Shown in pieces: positions 9,134-16,535 of a DNA stretch of 64,000 nucleotides. This stretch comes from a virus. A program made the position numbers and the translations under genes. The stretch covers positions 186,001-250,000 of IMG/VR virus record IMGVR_UViG_3300036766_000988. One strand, written 5' to 3'. How positions within the stretch are numbered: position 1 is the first letter of the stretch; every line of letters starts with the position of its first letter. The notes under the pieces were generated by a model. That model worked only from the letters and a program-made list of their open reading frames with translations. It did no database searches and was not told the DNA's origin.

Positions 9134-9567
9134 CAGACCGCCTTGATGTCGCCCGGACGCTCGCCGGGGTAGTCGTTGAAGATGCCAAGCGCCTGACGCT
9201 TATGCCCAGTCTTCGTAGAGTGCTTCTCGTTTGCCTGCGTCATGCGTTGGATTTGGAAATCAACCTGGAGGTCGGACTGTTTCGACAACCACATCGAGAT
9301 GGTCGTACACATCAGAGACCAAAGGGGATTGACCCACCCGTCTGCCCGCTTGAAGAGACGGTCGTAGTTTGCATCTTCCATGATGAAGCGAACGTCTACG
9401 TCCCTAAAGTCACGTCGTGTGAGGGACGAGCCGACGAGGTAACATCCGTACTCACCGAGCGCCTGGTTGACGATCACACAGGCTTGGTTGAGATTGTACG
9501 AGTTCGTTGCTGGTAGGTAGTCCGCCCGCCACTTCACCGGCTCTGGGGCCTTCTCTTCGTCGATCAT
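9133..9567 (-). CDS. minimal nucleotidyltransferase-fold protein
   Basis: 144 residues. The motif LVGSSLTRRDFRDVDVRFIM is the G-S-x(n)-D-x-D core of polymerase-beta-like nucleotidyltransferases; the third carboxylate is in LQVDFQIQ. ATG 9567 is preceded by GGAGGTGG and overlaps the sbcD stop by one base. Substrate unknown. Family members include MNT antitoxins and RNA or antibiotic nucleotidyltransferases. A second such protein lies at 51213. Confidence 0.75.
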   Translation of the reverse strand: MIDEEKAPEPVKWRADYLPATNSYNLNQACVIVNQALGEYGCYLVGSSLTRRDFRDVDVRFIMEDANYDRLFKRADGWVNPLWSLMCTTISMWLSKQSDLQVDFQIQRMTQANEKHSTKTGHKRQALGIFNDYPGERPGDIKAV

Positions 9568-10547
9568 CAACCCACCTCCGCTCGTGCGCGTTCCAGATAG
9601 TCCTTGGCGAGGTCGCGTACATCGGTTGCGAAGTCGAGCGCCGCTAGGTTGTCTTCGATCGACTTGGTTGCATCGAAGGTGGTGCTCGCTTGCAACGCCC
9701 CGATGAACTGGTCAATGTTCGTGTCCTCTTTCTCTTGCCGCTCTTTGCGTTCTAGGTCGAAGACATCCTCGGCAGGCGCAACGATGAGAGGGAGAGGGAC
9801 GACCCGAATCCCTGACGGGTCGGCTTCGATGTACGCGACCTTGGGCGTTCGATGGAGGTTCTCACGTACGAGAGCCCCTCGTGAGACAGCCCCGAGGTTG
9901 ACGAACTGCTGCGTACCAATCTCGACGATCCCTTGATCTTTGTGCCAGTGTCCGAAGCACCAGACATCCGGACCATCCTCCGACACGAGATCGGCGTAGT
10001 CGAAAACAGGTTCCCCAAAGAAGTCCTCGACACTTGCGGGAGGGCTATCCCCAGCGAGCGCATGAACGACTGCTACCAAGAACGTGTCCCCCGGTTTCTT
10101 CTTGATCGCCCGCAAATCCGCCAGCGTGCGGAAGGGGCTGTAGGGCATCCCCACCACACGAACTTGGAGCTGCCCATCCGAAAAGACGTGTTCCGTCATC
10201 TGAATGAACACCTCGGATGCGAGCAGAACTCCAAGGGGCTGGCGTTCTAGCGTCTCAAGGTTGTTGTACGAGATATCATGGTTGCCTGGGACCGTGAGGG
10301 TCGGGCAACGGTAGCCTCGATGGATTTTGGCGCTCTGCACGACGAGCGAATGAGGATTCCTACTGGCGCTCTTGATGTGGAAGTAGTCCCCTCCGTCCAG
10401 TACCGCGTCCGCATCGTACTCCTTGGCGTACTTGCCGATCTGAATGAGGTTGTCCCAAATCTCGGCTGCGTAGTCGCCTTTCCACGACGCTGGATTCCGA
10501 TCACAGACGTGCGTGTCGGTACGGTAGATGAACGATAGACGAGGCAT
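9567..10547 (-). CDS. sbcD: SbcD/Mre11-like metallophosphoesterase nuclease
   Basis: 326 residues with the full set of metallophosphoesterase motifs: TDTHV, GGDYFH, GNHD, VVHA and FGHWH. This is the nuclease subunit of Mre11-Rad50 type complexes, which trim blocked DNA ends and hairpins. It lies 12 bases downstream of the N-terminal SbcC half-gene. The C-terminal 60 residues are helical and acidic, as expected for Rad50 coiled-coil binding. Confidence 0.9.
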   Translation of the reverse strand: MPRLSFIYRTDTHVCDRNPASWKGDYAAEIWDNLIQIGKYAKEYDADAVLDGGDYFHIKSASRNPHSLVVQSAKIHRGYRCPTLTVPGNHDISYNNLETLERQPLGVLLASEVFIQMTEHVFSDGQLQVRVVGMPYSPFRTLADLRAIKKKPGDTFLVAVVHALAGDSPPASVEDFFGEPVFDYADLVSEDGPDVWCFGHWHKDQGIVEIGTQQFVNLGAVSRGALVRENLHRTPKVAYIEADPSGIRVVPLPLIVAPAEDVFDLERKERQEKEDTNIDQFIGALQASTTFDATKSIEDNLAALDFATDVRDLAKDYLERARAEVG

Positions 10548-10559
10548 TTTCAGGGCCCA

Positions 10560-11918
10560 CTACACCCGCTGCTCGTGTCCCCCGGCATGAAAAGGCTGGG
10601 TACACGTTGGGCAAACTCCGAGGGCATCCCACTCGGCCTGGATGGCAACTCCATCGGTCTCGATCCCACGGTATTGATCCGTGAGAGTCGCCACTAGGGT
10701 GGTGAGTGCTTGATATCTTCTAGCAAGCCCCTCCAGACCTTCGAATGTTCTCGATGTCTCCGAGAGCTTCTCTGGCAACAGGGCGGACCCATTTGCTTCG
10801 ATCACCTCGTACAACTCGGTAAGAGCTGTCATCAAGCGTGTCACAGCTTGGTACCGCACTGCTAGTCGTTCGAGGCTTTCGTAGGACTCCAAGGATTCGG
10901 AGAGCTTTCCCGGTGCCAGCTCGGGGGAGGCATCGAGGGCCTTCGTACGCTCCAACCACGCCTTGAAGATACGAAGCTTGGCGATCCACCCCTCCAATGC
11001 CTCGAAGGTGGCTGCATGCGAACGCAGGGAATCTGGTTCGGGGGCAGAAACCGTCTCGATGGCTTGCAAAGCTTGAACGGCGGTCACGCGCTCGGTCCAC
11101 TGGGTGAGAAACCGAATCATCTGCGCGTGATTCTTCGACACGTCCGCAAGGGGGTTTGAATCAGGAGCTTGAAGGGCCATCACCGCTTCGAGGGCTGCCA
11201 CATGCTGCCCAAGAGCCGCCGCCCGTTCTAGGAACTTCTCGATGTTGAGGAGCTTCGTTTCTGCTGCCTCAACACTATCGAGCTGATCCTCAATATCCCG
11301 TACATTGGCTAGCGCCGTGTCCAGCCCATCGAAAAGGACAACCCTCCTGGTGAGGTCTGCGATGTCTTGTTCCCGCACTTTACGGGTCGAGGAGGCCTCT
11401 TTACGATCCTTCTCGGAGAGCCGGGTCGCGATGTTCACCCGATCCAGGTGGGCCACATCCGAGAGTACGTCAGCGACAACCCCGCCCGTCTGGTTCAAGA
11501 GGAAGATGGGATCGAACTGGTCCGCTACCTGTAGTAGTTCCTTGTCTTCGCCGATCTTCACCAAGGAGTAGATCGGCTGCAAGAAATCTGGGGTTCCACG
11601 TTCGGCCTTATCGTAGACCTTGCCATTGAACGTGTAACGGTTGATGGCGTCGCCCTTCTCCCAGAGGAGATCGAACGTCTCCGATCGGAGATGCACGGAG
11701 CAAAAGCACTTGCAGGTCTTGGCGCTCTTGACCTTCCTCGGACAGTCGGGAGAGTGGCGAACAAAAGAGGTCGAAGGCGCTCCCGTGAGGGCAGCTTTCA
11801 CTGCCCTCACGACCGCCGACTTACCGATGTTGCTACGCCCCACCAGGGCGGTGAAGCCCTGGATTTGAATTGCAGCGTGCTCAATCGACTGGAAGTTTCG
11901 AACCTCTACGTCGATCAC
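10560..11918 (-). CDS. N-terminal half of an SbcC/Rad50-like ATPase ending at a zinc hook
   Basis: 452 residues. The N-terminus has Walker A (GRSNIGKSAV) and the Rad50 N-lobe. Residues about 150-430 are a long coiled coil with repeated ESLERLAVRYQA-like blocks, and the protein stops soon after CPTC, the zinc-hook motif. The returning coil and C-lobe are missing here but are encoded at 5945-6640. An extra Cys cluster (CPRK...TCKCFC) is inserted at about residues 60-76. The start is GTG 11918, overlapping the recA stop as GTGA. Confidence 0.88.
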   Translation of the reverse strand: MIDVEVRNFQSIEHAAIQIQGFTALVGRSNIGKSAVVRAVKAALTGAPSTSFVRHSPDCPRKVKSAKTCKCFCSVHLRSETFDLLWEKGDAINRYTFNGKVYDKAERGTPDFLQPIYSLVKIGEDKELLQVADQFDPIFLLNQTGGVVADVLSDVAHLDRVNIATRLSEKDRKEASSTRKVREQDIADLTRRVVLFDGLDTALANVRDIEDQLDSVEAAETKLLNIEKFLERAAALGQHVAALEAVMALQAPDSNPLADVSKNHAQMIRFLTQWTERVTAVQALQAIETVSAPEPDSLRSHAATFEALEGWIAKLRIFKAWLERTKALDASPELAPGKLSESLESYESLERLAVRYQAVTRLMTALTELYEVIEANGSALLPEKLSETSRTFEGLEGLARRYQALTTLVATLTDQYRGIETDGVAIQAEWDALGVCPTCTQPFHAGGHEQRV

Positions 11919-13486
11919 CCCGCATCCCCGTCCCCATCTCCATCGAGAGCGCTGAGATCGGCCGCATCTTCCGCGTCGATCACCGTCTCGGAGGGCTTGG
12001 CCTCTGTCCCTTCCTCGTCGTCACCGAAGGCATCAGACAGATCTTCGAGGATCGCGTCCTCTGCGGACAGCTCCTCATCCGAGATGGCAGTCGGAGCTTG
12101 CGCGATGAGGGCTTCGGAAACCTGGGCCTTCACCTCTTCGAAGACTGCGGTATTGGAGAGCAGGTACGCGCGGAACTTGTCTCGGCTCTGGATGCGTTCG
12201 TTGCCGTACGAGTAGTACGCCCCATCCCGCTTGACGACTCCCGTGGCGACCCCCGACTCGATGACCGAATAGATGTCGTCCACACCGTAGCCATAGCGAA
12301 TGAAGATGTTCGCCGAGTGCCCTTGCTTTGCGTCGGCCTTCGACTTCACCATCTTGATCGCAGTGACGTTGCCATAGGGGAACTTCTTCTTCTTGCCTGT
12401 GGCCATGTCCTTGCGCTCGATCATCTCCGACGAGATACGAGCGAGCCGCAGACGAACGTAGGCGAAGTACTTGAGAGCCTTGCCGCCCGCCGTGTTGGGC
12501 TCGGGGGCACCGTGACCACCGCCCGTCGAAATCGTAGCGCGTTCCTGATTGAGGAAGATGAGGGCCGTGCCCTTGGCGTCCTTGCGGGGCTTCTTGTTCT
12601 CGCCCGTCCCTTCCATCGGGTGCTTCATGAGCCAGAGAGCGAACTTGGGTAGGGTCTCGCTCATCTTCTTTGCGACGGCGCCGATCTTGGCCACATCGTC
12701 GATCTTCTTCTCCAGCTCGTCCTTCGGGACCATGGCGGCGATGGAGTCGACGATGATGAGATCGACTCCAGATGCGATGCCGACGAACATCGCCTTGAAG
12801 CCCTCTTCCATCGTATCGGGAGCAGCGAGCGTCCACGTGTCGTCGAATTTGACCCCGATCTGCTTTGCGTACCCGTGGTGGATGGCGTGCTCGAAGTCGA
12901 GGTACAGAACGGAACCTCCACGGCGCTGCACATCGGCCGCAGCCGCAAGAGCCACCGTGGTCTTACCGCTCGACTCAGGTCCGTAGATCTCGGTGATCTT
13001 CCGACGCGGGTAACCCGGGCATACAGAGCCCTTGCCGTCTTGGGTCTTCGATCCTCCGATGAGGTTGTTGATGATGATCGACCCCGACGGTACGTGGGCC
13101 ATCGTGCTCATTGCCGTCTCGACCGGCTTGATACCGATCTTGTTGAGCATCGAACGCATGAGCGAAGCGGTCTGAGAACCCTGCGATGCAGAAGTCTTGA
13201 CGGTCTTCGCTGCGGGTTTGGCTGCGGGCTTGGCAACCGCAGGAGGCGCCGCCACAGGTTTGGCTGCCACAGGCGTGGCAACAGCGGTCTTGGCCGCCAC
13301 GGGCTTGGGAGGAAGCTCCTTCAGAGCTTCGGGCTTTGCCGCACTGGTCTTCTTCGCGTAGCAGGCTTCACACTCAAGCCGTAGCCCATCTTTGGCTCTC
13401 TTGTCTGGGCCGAACGGCCCAGAGCCCCCACATGCTGTGCAGGTCTTCGTTGCAGTGCTGTCCGTGTTCTTGGGATCGATAGTCAT
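11915..13486 (-). CDS. recA: RecA recombinase with N-terminal zinc-ribbon extension
   Basis: 523 residues. The RecA core has Walker A GPESSGKTT, Walker B LIIVDSIAAMVP, the L2-region FLNQ and TAGGKALKYFAYVRLRL. Before it are about 95 extra residues: a Cys4 module (CTACGG and CEACY) and a long Ala/Pro/Lys linker. The tail is very acidic (GDGDGDAG), as in RecA and SSB tails. It catalyses strand exchange. ATG 13486 overlaps the ruvC stop as ATGA. Longer upstream frame excluded because it lies inside ruvC. Confidence 0.93.
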   Translation of the reverse strand: MTIDPKNTDSTATKTCTACGGSGPFGPDKRAKDGLRLECEACYAKKTSAAKPEALKELPPKPVAAKTAVATPVAAKPVAAPPAVAKPAAKPAAKTVKTSASQGSQTASLMRSMLNKIGIKPVETAMSTMAHVPSGSIIINNLIGGSKTQDGKGSVCPGYPRRKITEIYGPESSGKTTVALAAAADVQRRGGSVLYLDFEHAIHHGYAKQIGVKFDDTWTLAAPDTMEEGFKAMFVGIASGVDLIIVDSIAAMVPKDELEKKIDDVAKIGAVAKKMSETLPKFALWLMKHPMEGTGENKKPRKDAKGTALIFLNQERATISTGGGHGAPEPNTAGGKALKYFAYVRLRLARISSEMIERKDMATGKKKKFPYGNVTAIKMVKSKADAKQGHSANIFIRYGYGVDDIYSVIESGVATGVVKRDGAYYSYGNERIQSRDKFRAYLLSNTAVFEEVKAQVSEALIAQAPTAISDEELSAEDAILEDLSDAFGDDEEGTEAKPSETVIDAEDAADLSALDGDGDGDAG

Positions 13487-14139
13487 GAGGTACCATCCAT
13501 CAATTTGGAAAACCGATAGAATCGAGAGTTCTCTTTGAAGATCGCCCCACAATACACCGTCTCGCCTGCCCGTTCCCCTCTCTTGAGAGTGCGTACCTTC
13601 GCGAATGCTCGATACTCGGACGGTGTGAGGTCGTCGTTGGTGATCTTCTCGTCGAGGCGTAGGAAGAACCGCGCAGCAAACCTCGCCACGTGGTAAGCGT
13701 CCGCCTCATTGTGGTTGAACCGGCCCGTGATACCCGTATCGACTTTCGCTGCCGCTACCATGTCGGCTTTGAACATCTTGCCTTTACGGGCCTTCGGATC
13801 GAGCTTCGCTAGCATCTTCACAGTGCCGGGGTCGAAGTACACGACATCCTTGCGGTGCGTGTAGACCACCTCGTTTGTGTAGACGAAAAGCGCGTAGGCA
13901 CCGGGCGACCATTGCTCGCCGTAAACCGGGGATTCGATGCCTATACACTCGACTTCAGGATGATCCGCGAGGAGCTTCGTCAGCATGTCGCGAAAGTCCA
14001 TGTACCGTTTGACGAAGACCGTTTTGGCCGACGTCGAGAACAGGCCTTTCGCTAGAATGCGTGCGGGTCCCTCGGCCTCCGAATCATGAATGCACCAGCC
14101 GTAGCCAGTGATCGATGGGTCGAATCCAAGTGAGATCAT
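13483..14139 (-). CDS. ruvC: RuvC-like Holliday junction resolvase
   Basis: 218 residues with an RNase H fold. FDPSITGYGW holds the first catalytic Asp, IGIESPVYG the Glu, and HNEADAYHVARF the C-terminal acidic pair. It resolves recombination or branched replication intermediates and fits with the recA and sbcCD neighbours. The C-terminal 40 residues are a basic extension (VRTLKRGERAG) not usual in RuvC. Confidence 0.9.
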   Translation of the reverse strand: MISLGFDPSITGYGWCIHDSEAEGPARILAKGLFSTSAKTVFVKRYMDFRDMLTKLLADHPEVECIGIESPVYGEQWSPGAYALFVYTNEVVYTHRKDVVYFDPGTVKMLAKLDPKARKGKMFKADMVAAAKVDTGITGRFNHNEADAYHVARFAARFFLRLDEKITNDDLTPSEYRAFAKVRTLKRGERAGETVYCGAIFKENSRFYRFSKLMDGTS

Positions 14140-14147
14140 GGCGTGAG

Positions 14148-14179
14148 AAAGGCGGGCCCAGCTACCCGAGCCCGCCTTT
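14148..14179 (-). terminator. hairpin terminator between ssb-like gene and ruvC
   Basis: A perfect 10-bp stem (AAAGGCGGGC at 14148-14157 with its complement at 14170-14179) encloses a 12-base loop. Read on the minus strand, the 3' arm ends in TTT followed by CTC, so the U tract is short. It lies 16 bases beyond the stop of the gene at 14195. Confidence 0.65.
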
Positions 14180-14194
14180 CTTGGCCTCTACGGC

Positions 14195-15088
14195 TCAGAC
14201 CTGATCGAGGAGGTCGGTGAAGTCCCCGCCCGACGCTGCATCAGCGCCGACCGACGAGACAGCCGAACCACCCATGCCGAGCTTCGCTCGAAGCTGATCG
14301 GTCGTCATCTCGCGGAACGGGATGAGCTTGTCGTAGAAGGGCATCGCCTTCGCGAGCACCATGTTGCGGAACTTCTCGTGCTTCTGCCAGATGGCCGCGC
14401 CGACGAACGACACGTCGATGTTCTGGTACTGGGCATCCTTGCATTCGAGCTTGATGTCCTGCGAGTGGATCCCCATGCCGTTGCTCTTGAGCCCGGCATT
14501 GAGCTTCCAGATGTTCTCGTAGGTCTTCTTGCCGAAGCGCCACGGCATGATCCGCCAGTCGGTCGTGAGACGCGGCTTCTCGTTCTCCGTGATGTCCCCA
14601 CGAGCATCCGTCGGGTAGAGGATGAGGAGCGTCGTGAAGTAGAGCTTCGGCTCCGCGATCTTCTTCCAGACCGCATCGGCCTCGGGCCCATCTTTGCCGA
14701 GCCGGTTGACGACGAAGCCCAGGCCTGCCTGGTACGAACCCCAGAGCTTCTTCATCTTGACCTCACTGAGGTCGAGACGATCCATCTCCGTGAGCTGATC
14801 GACGGCCTTGACCGGCGTGAGCTGCGCTGCCCGCTCTTCGAGCACCTTGCGAGCGATGCCCCGGATGACCTCCGGCGTGAGCTTCTCGCTCTTCTTCGCA
14901 GCCTCGGCCATCACCTTCGTGACGGCGTTCTTGTCGATCGTGTGGAAGTACACGAAGGCGCCCCGTAGGCACTGGCCCTTCGTCATCTTCAGCCACTCCT
15001 GACGCGGCTGTAGGAACTGCTTCCCGTCCTCGTCGAGCCCCACATCGGACTCGTCCATCGTGTATTCGGTGCTGAAAGGATCACTCAT
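14195..15088 (-). CDS. probable single-stranded DNA-binding protein
   Basis: 297 residues from ATG 15088, with AGGAG 8 bases upstream. The C-terminus ends in an acidic-hydrophobic tip (GGDFTDLLDQV), like the tails through which SSB and phage gp2.5/gp32 proteins recruit partners. The body has aromatic-rich beta segments (DWRIMPWRFGKKTYENIW). I do not recognise a specific OB-fold family. The call rests on the tail and on the replication/recombination neighbours. An own leader with strong hairpins and an own terminator suggest high, separately controlled expression. Confidence 0.5.
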   Translation of the reverse strand: MSDPFSTEYTMDESDVGLDEDGKQFLQPRQEWLKMTKGQCLRGAFVYFHTIDKNAVTKVMAEAAKKSEKLTPEVIRGIARKVLEERAAQLTPVKAVDQLTEMDRLDLSEVKMKKLWGSYQAGLGFVVNRLGKDGPEADAVWKKIAEPKLYFTTLLILYPTDARGDITENEKPRLTTDWRIMPWRFGKKTYENIWKLNAGLKSNGMGIHSQDIKLECKDAQYQNIDVSFVGAAIWQKHEKFRNMVLAKAMPFYDKLIPFREMTTDQLRAKLGMGGSAVSSVGADAASGGDFTDLLDQV

Positions 15089-15149
15089 GACTTCTTCTCC
15101 TGGGGCTTCCCGAGACACACAGTTCCATTTATGGGGGTGGCCGGGTTTA

Positions 15150-15239
15150 GCCGTTGATGCGTACAACGGCAGGCCCACCTTTGCGTAGTCTACGGACTGG
15201 GGGGGCCAAGTCCTTCGACGAATGCTGGTGGGCCTGCCG
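15150..15239 (-). promoter_or_regulatory. structured leader upstream of the ssb-like gene
   Basis: Two inverted repeats lie 60-150 bases before the start at 15088. One is a 7-bp hairpin with a 7-base loop (arms 15150-15156 and 15164-15170). The other is a perfect 13-bp stem (CGGCAGGCCCACC at 15167-15179 with its complement at 15227-15239), with a smaller GGACT/AGTCC stem inside. The two stems share four bases and may compete. A GGTGTAG element lies just upstream at 15247-15253. This could be an autoregulatory mRNA leader or an origin-like structure. Confidence 0.5.
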
Positions 15240-15270
15240 AGCGCGCACTACACCGAGGTATCGAAAGAAA

Positions 15271-16098
15271 TCAGAGATTGTCGAAGACGTCGTTGAAATC
15301 TTCCGTCGAGGGGTGTCCGGAGGGCGTATCAAGGAAATCGCGCACTTTAGCGTCGTCGTCGGCCTCTTGGGTCGCTTCCGCTTCAGGCTGCGAGGGGATT
15401 TCTTGAACGGGCTCGGGAGTAGGCTCTGGGGTGGATTCTGGGGAGGCTTCCTGGATGGCCTCAGAAGGAAGCTCTGGCGGGTCTTGGGCCTGTAGCTCTT
15501 GTGCCGTTTGCTCAGTTTCGAGCATGGCTGCGATCTCGTCTTCATTGACGTCATCGCCATCGAGCCCGAGAGGCCCCTTACCACTGCCGTTCGACTGCCT
15601 TTCGTGCCCAAACTGCCGCTCGTCGCCGTACATGGCACCGGAATCGATCTCGTCCCGGATAAGGGACCGTTGGAGCTTGATCTCGCTCATGGTCGAGGTC
15701 AGTTCCTTGTGCCGGTGCCGGACTGCCTTCTCGACGTACTCCAGGTCTTGTAGCTCGGCCTTGAGAGCAGTGATGGCGTTCAGGCTATCGCGTAGGATGA
15801 CGTTTGCCGTCGCCTTACGGTCCTCGATAGAGGGTAGGCGCCGGACCCGTTCGTCGTTGGCTAGAATCTCGACGAACGAGACTTCATGAGACGCTTCCTG
15901 GGCTCGCAACGCCCTCGATACGTCTTGCTTCTCTCGGTGGACTTCGATCTGAATGCGGCTCACCGCATTCAGAAAATTGCGGCATTCCGCGATGGTGTTC
16001 TGTAGGTACAGCGGCCCTAGTGAACGAGGGTCGGCTGCTAACCGGATCTCGTACTGCGTGATCTCGGTATAGATCTCTTTGACCCTCTCGATTTTCAC
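15271..16098 (-). CDS. coiled-coil protein with acidic Pro/Glu-rich tail
   Basis: 275 residues. Residues 1-150 are mostly charged helix (ELQDLEYVEKAVRHRHKEL). The C-terminal 110 residues are acidic and rich in Pro, Glu and Gln, ending DFNDVFDNL, an acidic-hydrophobic tip like that of the adjacent ssb-like protein. It may be an ssDNA or recombinase partner (UvsY-like role is a guess). ATG 16098 overlaps the preceding stop as ATGA. Confidence 0.6.
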   Translation of the reverse strand: MKIERVKEIYTEITQYEIRLAADPRSLGPLYLQNTIAECRNFLNAVSRIQIEVHREKQDVSRALRAQEASHEVSFVEILANDERVRRLPSIEDRKATANVILRDSLNAITALKAELQDLEYVEKAVRHRHKELTSTMSEIKLQRSLIRDEIDSGAMYGDERQFGHERQSNGSGKGPLGLDGDDVNEDEIAAMLETEQTAQELQAQDPPELPSEAIQEASPESTPEPTPEPVQEIPSQPEAEATQEADDDAKVRDFLDTPSGHPSTEDFNDVFDNL

Positions 16099-16535
16099 TT
16101 GGCCTCACCCTCGCCGTTGCCGTTCCCATTGGAGCCGTTGTCCTGAAGCATCCGTGCGATGCCGTCGTCGTACGAGCCAAGGATCGCCCGCATCTCCTCA
16201 AGGGCCACCGCCTTCGGGGTGATTCCTCGCCGCATGACGTCTTCGTAGGTCGCCGCAACGACGTGCTTCGCGAGCAGGCTACGGATGAGCTTTACGTCTC
16301 TGGGAGCGAACCCGAGCGACTGCTTTTCCTCACCCATCGTCGGGATCTCAGCTCCCGTTCCACGGGACGCCGTGACCGAGTAGAACGCCGACTTCTTCCG
16401 ACCCGCAGGGTCACGATCCTCTATCGAGAAGGACACCGTGAGCTTGTCGAATTGGATGCTATCTTGGAGCTTCTTCAACCGCTCCGACTGTTCCGGCGTG
16501 AGGTTGCTCAGGGGGCTCTTTTTCTGCTCGTTCAT
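16095..16535 (-). CDS. hypothetical protein downstream of recD2-like gene
   Basis: 146 residues, unrecognised. Helical N-terminus, a central beta-rich part (KLTVSFSIEDRDPAGRKKS) and a Gly/Asn-rich tail. ATG 16535 lies 77 bases inside the end of the helicase gene, a long overlap. A GGTGTA element is found 11 bases before this start. Confidence 0.6.
   Translation of the reverse strand: MNEQKKSPLSNLTPEQSERLKKLQDSIQFDKLTVSFSIEDRDPAGRKKSAFYSVTASRGTGAEIPTMGEEKQSLGFAPRDVKLIRSLLAKHVVAATYEDVMRRGITPKAVALEEMRAILGSYDDGIARMLQDNGSNGNGNGEGEAK

Noticed and set aside
15167-15239. tRNA in the leader of the ssb-like gene
   Set aside because: The long stem is 13 bp, there is no T-loop or CCA, so it is listed as a hairpin structure only.
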